Position numbers and translations under genes: made by a program. Under the pieces are notes generated by a model that searched no databases, was not told the origin of the DNA, and saw only the letters and a program-made list of their open reading frames with translations. 63,504 bases of DNA from Acidimicrobiaceae bacterium (GTDB lineage Bacteria > Actinomycetota > Acidimicrobiia > Acidimicrobiales > Aldehydirespiratoraceae), in the NCBI GenBank assembly GCA_028819505.1, contig JAPPLH010000003.1, positions 147,998 through 211,501 on the forward strand. Direction: 5' to 3'. Numbering within the stretch: the first letter of the stretch is position 1; each line of letters begins with the position of its first letter. Below, piece after piece: positions 52,594-60,569 of the stretch.

Positions 52594-53478
52594 ATGGCAA
52601 TATGGTCGAGGCTCCGGCGCGCTCCCCTGATCGCCGAGTCCCACGGGGACCGGTCCCACCGCCTCGAGCTAATCAGGGGGCTGACGTTCGAGGTCATACC
52701 GCTCAAGAGTCTCGACGGAGCCATTGAGGCGCTGCCCGAGGGTTCCACGGTGTCGGTGACGGCATCTCCGGTGAAGGGACAGGAGGCCACCTGCGAGATC
52801 ACCGAACGGTTGATGGGGCTGGGCCATGTGGCGATCCCCCACGTCTCGGCCCGGCTGGTGCCCGACCGGGCCCGGGTCGTGGAGCTGGCGAGCTGGTTGC
52901 GCTCCGCCGGGGTGTCGACCATGTTCCTGGTCGGCGGCGACGTGGAGTCGCCCGGCGCCTACCCGGACGCGGCGTCGTTCCTGCGCGACCTGCTGGAATG
53001 CGACCACGGGCTGAGCACCATCGGTGTGACCGCCTACCCGCACGGCCACCCGCTCATCGCGGACGGAGTGCTCCACGAGGCGATGCACGCCAAGCAGGAG
53101 CTGCTGGCGGAGGCTGGTCTGCAGGGCTACTGCAGCACGCAGATGTGCTTCGACCCGGGCCGGATCGAGGACTGGCTTCGGGCGGAGCGGGCCGCAGGGC
53201 TGACGCTGCCCGTGCATCTAGGGATCTCAGGCGTGGTCGAGCGGACCAAGCTGCTCACGATGGGGGCGCGGCTGGGCGTCGGGCCCTCGCTGCGCTACCT
53301 GCGCAAGAACCGGGCCGCCATCACGAAGCTGATGACCTCACCCAACTACAGCCCCGACCACCTGCTGACCGCCCTGAGCCCGAGCCTTGAAGAGCTGAAC
53401 GTGACCGGCCTGCACGTGTTCACCTTCAACCAGGTGGGCGCCACCGCCTCCTGGCAAGCCTCCCACCGCCGCCACTAG
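52594..53478 (+). CDS. metF: Methylenetetrahydrofolate reductase-like protein
   Basis: A 294-residue TIM-barrel flavoprotein with MetF features: the early Glu in LTFEVIPLKS, VSVTASPVKGQEAT, VPHVSARL-like IPHVSARLV and the FAD-contact segment GVSTMFLVGGDVESPGAY. MetF links methylene-THF to methyl-THF. It is shorter and more divergent than canonical MetF, so a related folate enzyme is possible. I start at ATG 52594 with a GGAG site nine bases upstream. The frame remains open to an ATG at 52348, 18 bases after fhs, giving a basic, Arg-rich extension of 82 residues that I cannot assign. Confidence 0.78.
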   Translation: MAIWSRLRRAPLIAESHGDRSHRLELIRGLTFEVIPLKSLDGAIEALPEGSTVSVTASPVKGQEATCEITERLMGLGHVAIPHVSARLVPDRARVVELASWLRSAGVSTMFLVGGDVESPGAYPDAASFLRDLLECDHGLSTIGVTAYPHGHPLIADGVLHEAMHAKQELLAEAGLQGYCSTQMCFDPGRIEDWLRAERAAGLTLPVHLGISGVVERTKLLTMGARLGVGPSLRYLRKNRAAITKLMTSPNYSPDHLLTALSPSLEELNVTGLHVFTFNQVGATASWQASHRRH

Positions 53479-53563
53479 CAGCGTCACCCCTGTTCTGACC
53501 GGCACGCTCGACCCGCTGCGGGTGCGCACCCGAGCGGTCGCCTCCAGCGCGGCCCAGATATTT

Positions 53564-53620
53564 CGTCATTCTTAATGTAGTTATGCCGATCTGGTGAGGT
53601 CAACTACGTTAAGAATGACG
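53564..53620 (-). terminator. 19-bp hairpin that contains the stop codon of the AbiEi-like gene
   Basis: Arms 53564-53582 and 53602-53620 pair over 19 bp with one G-T wobble and a 19-nt loop. The TAA stop of the minus-strand gene (53609-53611) lies in one arm. The AT-rich arms contrast with the surrounding DNA. It could terminate transcription, or be an end of an inserted unit. Confidence 0.5.
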
Positions 53621-54538
53621 CGGAGAGATGCAGGCGGCGGCGACGGCGTCACACAGCGCCTTCGGACAATCGATGTAGTCGTCCCATGTAAAGGACAGCA
53701 CTTTCCAGCCGGCGACCGTGAGACGGTTCCGTCGCCGCGGATCGGAGACGAAGGACTCGCGGTTCAAGTGATAGCGGACGCTGTCGAGTTCGACGGCCAC
53801 CCGATGGGCTGGGTATGCGAGGTCGACCTGCGCAAGAAGCGCTCCGGCGTCATCGCAGATCCGGTACTCGAGGCGGGGACGGGACAGTCCTGAGCCGATC
53901 AGCAGGTCCTCGACCATCCGGCTCCACTCGCTCAGCGGAACGGGGGCGTCACCCAGACGGTCGTCGAGCGCGGTCCGCAGGGCCGGGCACCCTTGGCGAC
54001 CTCTCCGGGCATGGGTCGCGAGCACCCCGTACAGGTCGGACGGCCGAAGGAGCCCGTCGCGCAGCACTGCGTCGATCACGCGCTCCAGTTGCTTGTACGT
54101 GACCACGGAGGCCAGGTCTACAACGGTGCGTGCTCGGCCGGTGCAGGGCACACCCTGTCGCTCCGTCGGCTTGGCCAGGCGCATCAGGCTCGACTGATGA
54201 AGCCTCACGCCCGCCATCGACGGGCGCTTGCCTGGCGGGACCGTCAACTCGACGCGGTCGAGCTTGAACCCCTCGATTCCGTGCAGGGCTGCCGCCGACC
54301 GGTGGCTGGCCAGTCCGTCGTGGGCCATGCACGCGGCGAGCAGCCTCGACATCGGTGTGGACGGCACCGCAGCATGCCGGTACACCCCCCGGGCTTCACG
54401 CACCCAGTCGCCCGTGCGCACACAATGGTCGATCTGAGCCTTGGTCATGCCGTCGGCAAGTGCTTGCGCACGAGTGATGATCCCGTACTGGCGCCGTATC
54501 CGCCTCAAGACCCGTTCTTCCACCTGGCACCCCCGCAT
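53609..54538 (-). CDS. AbiEi-type antitoxin/DUF559 nuclease-like protein
   Basis: A 309-residue protein. The N-terminal part is the AbiEi antitoxin-type winged helix (RRQYGIITRAQALADGMTK, GDWVREARGVYRH) and the middle is the AbiEi core (SHRSAAALHGIEGF, GVPCTGRARTVVDLA). The last 90 residues resemble a DUF559/Vsr-like nuclease fold (VAVELDSVRYH, RRRNRLTVAGWKVLSFTWDD). No AbiEii toxin gene is adjacent, so it is a solitary fusion of the kind common in actinobacteria. Start ATG 54538 is preferred over 54583. Confidence 0.82.
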   Translation of the reverse strand: MRGCQVEERVLRRIRRQYGIITRAQALADGMTKAQIDHCVRTGDWVREARGVYRHAAVPSTPMSRLLAACMAHDGLASHRSAAALHGIEGFKLDRVELTVPPGKRPSMAGVRLHQSSLMRLAKPTERQGVPCTGRARTVVDLASVVTYKQLERVIDAVLRDGLLRPSDLYGVLATHARRGRQGCPALRTALDDRLGDAPVPLSEWSRMVEDLLIGSGLSRPRLEYRICDDAGALLAQVDLAYPAHRVAVELDSVRYHLNRESFVSDPRRRNRLTVAGWKVLSFTWDDYIDCPKALCDAVAAACISPRHS

Positions 54539-54688
54539 CCTTGATCCCTGCCCTAGTACCGTCCGTGCAGCATTATATGACAAGGACTGAAATAGTCATT
54601 CTACGTTAGGGGTGGGGATGTCTATTCGGGGAGCGAGCGACGGGGGGCATCACGGGTGATGTCACAGGGGGCAAGTACTTTCGAGGAC

Positions 54689-56071
54689 ATGGAAACGACA
54701 GCATTACTCGTGGTCATCGCGGCCTTGGCCATCATCGCCGTCGGCGGCGTGGTCCTGCTTCGCAGGCGGCCGATCACGGCAGCCAACGCCCCCGGCGATC
54801 TGGCTCGTGTGACCGTCCAACTGGAGGAGCGGGAGCGGGAGGCGAGAGAGACCCGAACGGAGCGTGACGAAGCCCGCCGGGAGCTGGCCGATACCCAGAG
54901 AGAACTCGCCGCGGTCAAGGCTGATCACAAGGCTCGCACCGAGGAGTTGGCCAGCGCTCGCGAGCAGCTGGACAACCAGTTCAAGGGACTGGCCGCCGGC
55001 GTCCTCAAGGACAGCACCGAATCACTGCTCAAGCAGGCAAAGGCGCAATTCGAGAGCCAGCGGCAGTTGGGAGCGGCAGAGCTCGAACAGCGCAGGGAGG
55101 CCATCGACAACCTGGTGGGACCGATACGCGAGAGCCTCGAGAAGCTCGGCGAGCATGCCAGCGAGATCGAGCAGAAGCGGGTAGGGGCCTACGAGCGGCT
55201 GACCACCCAGATCGCTTCTCTGCAGCAGGTTGCGGGCAGCCTCAGCGAGGCGCTCCGATCGCCCAACATCCGGGGCCAGTGGGCCGAGCAGGAACTGGGC
55301 AACATCCTGGAGCTGTCGGGCCTGCGACAACACATCGACTACTCCCCGCAGCACACCGTCCCGGTGGCGGGGGGCGTGGTTCGGCCCGACGCGATCGTGA
55401 ACGTGCCGGGCGGCCTGAGGGTCGTGATCGACGCCAAGGCGCCGCTGGAGAACTTCCTGCGAGCCCACGAGGCCGAAGCCGGCGACGAGGAACGCGACCT
55501 CCTCGCGGGCCACGCGGCCGCGATAGCAAGACATGCCAAGGCTTTAGGAGACCGCGACTACGCCGACGTGGTGGCCGGATCCCCCGACTTCGTGCTGATG
55601 TTCGTGCCCGCCGACCCCATTCTCGACGCAGCGATGAAGGTGCAACCGACTCTGTGGGAGCAGGCATGGCGGGAGCATCGAGTGCTGATCGCAACTCCCG
55701 GCCTCCTGTTGGCCTTCCTGCGGACCGTGGCGTTGGCGTGGCAGCAGCAGGACATCCAGAAGAACGCCCAGAAAGTCGCTGATCTCGGCAAGGAGCTGTA
55801 CGACCGGCTGAGGGTCTTCGCAGAGCACATGCACGGCGTCGGGAAGGGCCTCCACCAAGCAGTCGTGGCCTACAACAAGGGGGTCGGCTCGCTGGAGGGC
55901 CGTGTGCTGCCCCAGGCCAGACGCTTCGAGGAGCTCGGAACCGTGGGCGACACCAAGCCCATCCCTGAACTGGCTCACGTGGAGGAACCCGTCCGGAGCG
56001 TCAAGGGGCACGCCGAGGGCGAGGAGGAGGCACCGCCGAGCATGATCGTTCCCCACAAGAGGAGTGCCTAG
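54689..56071 (+). CDS. rmuC: DNA recombination protein RmuC
   Basis: A 460-residue RmuC. A membrane helix covers residues 5-24 (LLVVIAALAIIAVGGVVLL), a long coiled coil about 35-185, then the nuclease-like core with IRGQWAEQELGNILELSGL, VVRPDAIVNVPGG and VVIDAKAPLENFL, where the DAK fits the PD-(D/E)xK site. RmuC limits inversions at short inverted repeats, which is of interest in a window rich in palindromes. ATG 54689 has a GAGGA ribosome site five bases away. Confidence 0.93.
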   Translation: METTALLVVIAALAIIAVGGVVLLRRRPITAANAPGDLARVTVQLEEREREARETRTERDEARRELADTQRELAAVKADHKARTEELASAREQLDNQFKGLAAGVLKDSTESLLKQAKAQFESQRQLGAAELEQRREAIDNLVGPIRESLEKLGEHASEIEQKRVGAYERLTTQIASLQQVAGSLSEALRSPNIRGQWAEQELGNILELSGLRQHIDYSPQHTVPVAGGVVRPDAIVNVPGGLRVVIDAKAPLENFLRAHEAEAGDEERDLLAGHAAAIARHAKALGDRDYADVVAGSPDFVLMFVPADPILDAAMKVQPTLWEQAWREHRVLIATPGLLLAFLRTVALAWQQQDIQKNAQKVADLGKELYDRLRVFAEHMHGVGKGLHQAVVAYNKGVGSLEGRVLPQARRFEELGTVGDTKPIPELAHVEEPVRSVKGHAEGEEEAPPSMIVPHKRSA

Positions 56072-56106
56072 ACGAGCATTCGCGTCCTGCATCGGCAGGT
56101 GGCAGA

Positions 56107-56871
56107 ATGGAGGGGATGACCGGATCGAGTCTTGGATGGCCGGCGGTGGAGCCGGTGCTGGAGGATCCTGTCGCTGAGCGGGCACGGCTCCTGGACGATC
56201 TGGCCACCTCGTACCGGCTGTTCGCGGCCTTGCGCTGGGGCGAGCTCGGTGACGGCCACATCACCTGCCGCGACACCGAGCAGCCCGACCACATGTGGCT
56301 GCTGCGCCATCGGGTCCCCTTCGAGCGGTCCCGGCCCACCGACCTTGTGCTGGTCGCGCCCGACGGCAGCGCCACCGACCAGGACGGTCGCCCCGCGCGC
56401 ATCAACGACACCGCCTACCACATCCACCACCCCATCCACGAGGCCCGCCCCGACGTCACGGCGGCCGCCCACGTGCACACCGCCTGGGGCACCCCGTTCG
56501 CGGCCGAGCGGCGCATGATCGAGCCCATCACCCAGGAATCGACGCTGTTCTTCGAGGATCACGCCCTCTTCGACGACGAAGAGGTCCAGATCCTCTCCTG
56601 CGACGGCGGCAAGCGCATCGCCGTAGCCCTGGGCGAGTGCCGGGCCGTGATCCTGGCCAACCACGGCCTCCTCACCGTCGGCGCCAGCCCCGCCGACGCT
56701 GTCGGCTGGTTCGTCATGATGGAGCGGGTGGCCGAGGTGCAGATGAAGGCCCGGCACGGGCTGCCGGTCTCAGCCGAGGCCGCCCGTACCTCCCGCGACG
56801 ACATCGCGGCGGGCGACTACGGCTGGGACCTGTTCAACTGGGCCGTCCGCCGCCACCTCAAGGTCCCGTAG
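56107..56871 (+). CDS. Class II aldolase/adducin family protein
   Basis: A 254-residue protein of the class II aldolase/adducin fold. The zinc site is AAAHVHTAWGTPFA, the early catalytic-loop region reads GELGDGHITCRD in place of the usual G-N-(I/L)-S-x-R, and a third His is in VILANHGLLTVG. The family includes sugar-phosphate aldolases and epimerases; the altered first motif is typical of uncharacterised adducin-like members. It lies alone between rmuC and folD. The 97 bp after it contain no gene. Confidence 0.85.
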   Translation: MEGMTGSSLGWPAVEPVLEDPVAERARLLDDLATSYRLFAALRWGELGDGHITCRDTEQPDHMWLLRHRVPFERSRPTDLVLVAPDGSATDQDGRPARINDTAYHIHHPIHEARPDVTAAAHVHTAWGTPFAAERRMIEPITQESTLFFEDHALFDDEEVQILSCDGGKRIAVALGECRAVILANHGLLTVGASPADAVGWFVMMERVAEVQMKARHGLPVSAEAARTSRDDIAAGDYGWDLFNWAVRRHLKVP

Positions 56872-56968
56872 GCGAGCCGCCCCAAGACCAGGCGCCCAGC
56901 CCGCGCAGGCGACCACGACCAGCCCAGGACGGCCCAGGAGGGGCCGGCCAGCCCGAGCCGCCCAAGCC

Positions 56969-57853
56969 CTAGTCCGGGAACGCCCCCAGCATCCGGGCTG
57001 CGGCCAGGGTGTTCTGCAGCAGGCAGGCAATCGTCATGGGACCGGTCCCGCCCGGCATCGGCGTCACCGCGCCCGCCACAGCCTGGACCGTCTCGAAGTC
57101 CACGTCGCCGACGATGCCATCGGCCGTGCGCGAGATCCCCACATCGATCACGGCCGCACCCGGCTTCACGAAGTCGGCGGTGACCAGCCTGGCCATGCCG
57201 GCCGCGGCCACGACGATGTCGGCCTGCCGGCACACCTCCTGCAACCCGGGCGTGCGGCTGTGGGCCAGCGTCGGCGTGGCGTCAACCCCCTTTCGGCCCA
57301 GCAGCAGCACCTGGGGCAGCCCCACCAGCGTCGACCGGCCGATCACGACCGCGCTCCTGCCGGACACCGCCACCCCGTAGCGGTCCAGCAGACGCATGAC
57401 GCCGAGCGGGGTGCAGGGCACATGACCCCGCTGTCCCCTGACCAGCCGGCCCATCGACCTCGGCGTGAGACCGTCCACGTCCTTCTCCGGAGGTATCAAC
57501 TCCAAGACTGCATCGGCGTCCAGACCCTCCGGCAGCGGCAGCTGCACCAGGATCCCGTGCACGCCGGGGTCTCGGGCCAGGTCGCCGACAGCCTGCTCGA
57601 CCTCGGCCTGGCCGGCGTCGGCGCCCAGCTCGACATGGCGCGAGAGCATGGCCGCCTCGGCCGCCTTGCGCTGCTTGTTGCGCACGTAGATGCGGCTCGG
57701 CTTGTCGTCGCCCACCAGCACGGTGGCCAGACAGACCTCCGGCCCGCCCGCCGCCGTGATCTCGGCGTTGAGTTCGGCGACGATCTCGTCGCGCAGCCGG
57801 TTGCCGTCCATCAGCACGGCGCCGCCCTCGGTCAGTTCGAATTGTTCGGTCAT
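56969..57853 (-). CDS. folD: Methylenetetrahydrofolate dehydrogenase/cyclohydrolase
   Basis: A 294-residue FolD. Catalytic Lys is in SRIYVRNKQRKAAE, followed by GILVQLPLPEGLD, PPEKDVDGLTP, PCTPLGVMRLL, the NADP loop GRSTLVGLPQ and the end motif PMPGGTGPMTIACLLQNT. It converts methylene-THF to 10-formyl-THF, joining the flavin dehydrogenase step to Fhs. Start ATG 57853. It is divergent from the SerA-like gene across a region with three to four GTTCCG half-sites. Confidence 0.96.
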   Translation of the reverse strand: MTEQFELTEGGAVLMDGNRLRDEIVAELNAEITAAGGPEVCLATVLVGDDKPSRIYVRNKQRKAAEAAMLSRHVELGADAGQAEVEQAVGDLARDPGVHGILVQLPLPEGLDADAVLELIPPEKDVDGLTPRSMGRLVRGQRGHVPCTPLGVMRLLDRYGVAVSGRSAVVIGRSTLVGLPQVLLLGRKGVDATPTLAHSRTPGLQEVCRQADIVVAAAGMARLVTADFVKPGAAVIDVGISRTADGIVGDVDFETVQAVAGAVTPMPGGTGPMTIACLLQNTLAAARMLGAFPD

Positions 57854-57950
57854 CGATCCCGCCTGTGGTCTTTCGGGGTCCCGCGGCAACACGGTCGGAT
57901 CTTTCAGCCGACCCCCGAGACAGGATACGCCCCGCCGACCTACGATGAAC

Positions 57951-57985
57951 GTTCCGACATGCGGAACCGTTCCGGGACGGTTCCG
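57951..57985. promoter_or_regulatory. Operator cluster GTTCCG-N5-CGGAAC between folD and the serA-like gene
   Basis: GTTCCG (57951-57956) and CGGAAC (57962-57967) flank ACATG, the same geometry as at 50523-50539. Two more GTTCCG half-sites follow at 57969-57974 and 57980-57985. It lies in the 177-bp divergent gap between folD and the SerA-like gene. Confidence 0.65.
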
Positions 57986-58030
57986 CCCGGCGTGCTCACG
58001 CCCCCTTGAGTTCCCGAAGGTGGTAGCCGC

Positions 58031-59233
58031 ATGAGGATCCTGTTCGCCGACGGCCTGTCCGCCAGCGCGGTCGAACGGCTGCGCGCCGGCGGCGACGAGT
58101 GCGTCACGAAGCCGTCGCTCACCGCGGAGGACCTGCCCGCGCACATAGCCGGCTTCGAAGCGCTGGTCGTGCGCAGCACGCGGGTCACCGCGCCGGCGCT
58201 CGAGGCCGGAACCGACCTGGGACTGGTGGTGCGAGCCGGTGCCGGCACCAACACCATCGACTGCCAGAGGGCCGCCGAACTGGGGATATACGTGTGCAAC
58301 GTTCCCGGCCGCAACGCCGTCGCGGTGGCCGAGCTCGCAATGGGGCTCGTGTTCGCGACCGATCGTCACATCGCGTCCTCCACGGCTGACGCGCGGGCAG
58401 GCGCCTGGAACAAGAAGGCCTACAGCCGGGCCAGGGGCCTCTACGGCTCCACCCTCGGCATCATCGGCATGGGCGCCATCGGCCTGGAGACCGCCCAGCG
58501 GGCCGCCGCCTGCGGGATCAGGGTGGTCACCGAGGACAAGGCCCGCAGTCGCGGCGTGCGCCGGCGCATGGCCGACATCGGCGTAGTGACCCTTCCCGAC
58601 CTCGACGCCGTGCTGGCCGCCGCCGACATCGTGTCGTTGCACGTGCCCGGCGGCCCCGGCACCGCCGCCATGGTCGACGCGGGATTCCTGGCCAGGATGA
58701 AGCCTGACGCCGTGCTGGTCAACACCTCCCGCGGCGAGGTCGTCGACGAGGCCGCCCTGCTCGAGGCGCTCGACTCCACCGACATGAGGGCGGGCATCGA
58801 CGTGCTCGCCGGGGAGCCGTCGGCCGGAACCGGCTCGGTCGACTCCGCCCTCGCCCGCCACCCCAAGGTGACGGTCACCCATCACATCGGAGCGTCCACC
58901 AACCAGGCCCAGGAGGCCGTGGCCGAGGGCACCGTCGAGGTGCTCGAGGAGTACCGCACCGGCTCGATCATCAACTGCGTGAACCTCGAGCAGGCCCCCC
59001 ACCGGACGGCCACCCTGAGCGTGCGCCACTACGACCGGGTCGGCGTGCTGGCGTCGGTGCTGCAAGAACTCCGCGGCTGCGGCCTCAATGTGGCCAACAT
59101 GAGCAACCGCATCTTCGCGGGCTCGCAAGCGGCGGTGGCCACCATCGAAGTGTTCGGGGCCGTCGACCGGCAACTGCTGGAGGCGGTGCGCGCCCTTCCC
59201 GACGTGATCCAGGTCTCGGCGTTCGACGCATGA
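58031..59233 (+). CDS. serA: D-3-phosphoglycerate dehydrogenase-like 2-hydroxyacid dehydrogenase with ACT-like tail
   Basis: A 400-residue D-2-hydroxyacid dehydrogenase. VRAGAGTNTIDC and the NAD-binding GSTLGIIGMGAIGLE are present, catalytic Arg is in VNTSRGEVVDE, and catalytic His in THHIGASTNQAQEAVAEG. The last 75 residues (RVGVLASVLQELRGCGLNVANM) form an ACT-like domain. Serine made from phosphoglycerate feeds one-carbon units, which fits the shared operator with folD. A hydroxypyruvate or glyoxylate reductase role cannot be excluded. It overlaps the next gene by ATGA. Confidence 0.88.
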   Translation: MRILFADGLSASAVERLRAGGDECVTKPSLTAEDLPAHIAGFEALVVRSTRVTAPALEAGTDLGLVVRAGAGTNTIDCQRAAELGIYVCNVPGRNAVAVAELAMGLVFATDRHIASSTADARAGAWNKKAYSRARGLYGSTLGIIGMGAIGLETAQRAAACGIRVVTEDKARSRGVRRRMADIGVVTLPDLDAVLAAADIVSLHVPGGPGTAAMVDAGFLARMKPDAVLVNTSRGEVVDEAALLEALDSTDMRAGIDVLAGEPSAGTGSVDSALARHPKVTVTHHIGASTNQAQEAVAEGTVEVLEEYRTGSIINCVNLEQAPHRTATLSVRHYDRVGVLASVLQELRGCGLNVANMSNRIFAGSQAAVATIEVFGAVDRQLLEAVRALPDVIQVSAFDA

Positions 59234-60507
59234 GCAAGCCCGGATCGGTGCTGGCGCCCTTCGCAGGCTGGCTGGTCAAGCCCGAGTGGGCCGACCGGGT
59301 CATCAGCCGCGCCTACGACAGCCTGACACCGGGCCAGCGCCGCTCGATCGCCAGGGAGAACCCGTACAGCTACGTGAACGTGACCCGCAGCAGCGAGGAC
59401 CTGCTCGACGACGAGAACCTGTCGCTGGGCCATCTTGTGACCCAGGGCGCGGCCGCCCTGTCCCGCCTGCTCGACGCCGAGGTGTTCGCCCCGACCGGGC
59501 GCCGGGCCCTGTACCTGTACCGGCTGACCCATGCCCGGGGCTCCCAGACCGGCCTGATCTGCACGGTGGCGGTGAGCGGCTTCGAGGAGGGCCGCATCCG
59601 GATACACGAGGGCGTGCGCAAGGACCGCACGGAACTGCTCACCGCGCACCTGCTGGGCGTGGGCGCCACATCGCACCCGGTGGCGCTGGCGGTCAGAGCC
59701 TGGGCCGACTCGGAGTACGCGGCCCTGCTCGACGAGACCGCCGGGGCGGCGCCCGCCGACCTGGAGTTCGGCTCGGATCTGGTTCGCCACCAGATCTGGA
59801 CGGCGCCCGCCGAGTCGACCGACAAACTGCTGGCGGCACTGGACGGCAAAGTGCTGTACGTGACGGACGGGCACCACCGTTCGGCAGCGGCGCAGCGGGC
59901 CCTGGCCAGCGACCCGTCCAGCCCGGAACTGAGCCGCACGCTGGCCGCGGTGTTCCCCCACAGCCAGCTCCATGTCGAGGCCTATCACCGGGTCGCCGCC
60001 GACCGGCACCACGACAGCCGCCGCGACTGCCTGTGGGCGATGCGATCCAGGGTCAGCTACATGGGAGGGGAGCTCGAGCGGGTGCCGACCGCCGACGACG
60101 CCCGGCCCAGGCATCGTGGCGAGGTCGGCGTGTACACGGCGGGAAGCTGGCACAGGCTGACGCTGCCCCACCCGGACTCCGAAGCAGGCGCGCTCGACTC
60201 CCTCGACGTCGACCGGCTGCGCCGGCTGGTGCTGGACCCCGTCCTGGGCGCCGACGAGCTGGCGGCCACCGGCACCGTCGACTACGTCCCCGACACCGCC
60301 GGTCTCGACGAACTGATCCGCCGCTGCGACGACTCCGGGCGCCTCGGCTTCGTCATGTACCCGTTGTCGGTGGACGAGTTGCTGGCGGTGGCCGACGAGG
60401 GCAGCAGGATGCCGCCCAAGTCGAGCTTCTTCTATCCCAAGCCCCGGGCCGGAGCGTTCCTGCGGGTGCTGGGGCGGGGCGCCACCGCCCACCTGGAACC
60501 CTCCTGA
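59230..60507 (+). CDS. DUF1015 family protein
   Basis: A 425-residue DUF1015 protein: it starts VLAPFAGWLVKPEWADRV, has NPYSYVNVTR, the motif YVTDGHHRSAAAQRA with a GHHR core, and the C-terminal PPKSSFFYPKPRAGAFLR. The family has no settled function but is repeatedly found next to serA or serC. Here it is translation-coupled to the SerA-like gene (ATGA at 59230), supporting a role in serine or phosphoglycerate metabolism. Confidence 0.92.
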   Translation: MSKPGSVLAPFAGWLVKPEWADRVISRAYDSLTPGQRRSIARENPYSYVNVTRSSEDLLDDENLSLGHLVTQGAAALSRLLDAEVFAPTGRRALYLYRLTHARGSQTGLICTVAVSGFEEGRIRIHEGVRKDRTELLTAHLLGVGATSHPVALAVRAWADSEYAALLDETAGAAPADLEFGSDLVRHQIWTAPAESTDKLLAALDGKVLYVTDGHHRSAAAQRALASDPSSPELSRTLAAVFPHSQLHVEAYHRVAADRHHDSRRDCLWAMRSRVSYMGGELERVPTADDARPRHRGEVGVYTAGSWHRLTLPHPDSEAGALDSLDVDRLRRLVLDPVLGADELAATGTVDYVPDTAGLDELIRRCDDSGRLGFVMYPLSVDELLAVADEGSRMPPKSSFFYPKPRAGAFLRVLGRGATAHLEPS

Positions 60508-60569
60508 TAGGCCTGCCTCGTCGGGGTCACTGCCGGGCCATCTCGGCCCCTGCCGGCCGCGACGCCCGA

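Noticed and set aside
57854-59173. Long N-terminal extension of FolD on the minus strand
   Set aside because: It is antisense to the SerA-like gene and crosses the operator region; FolD homology starts at 57853.
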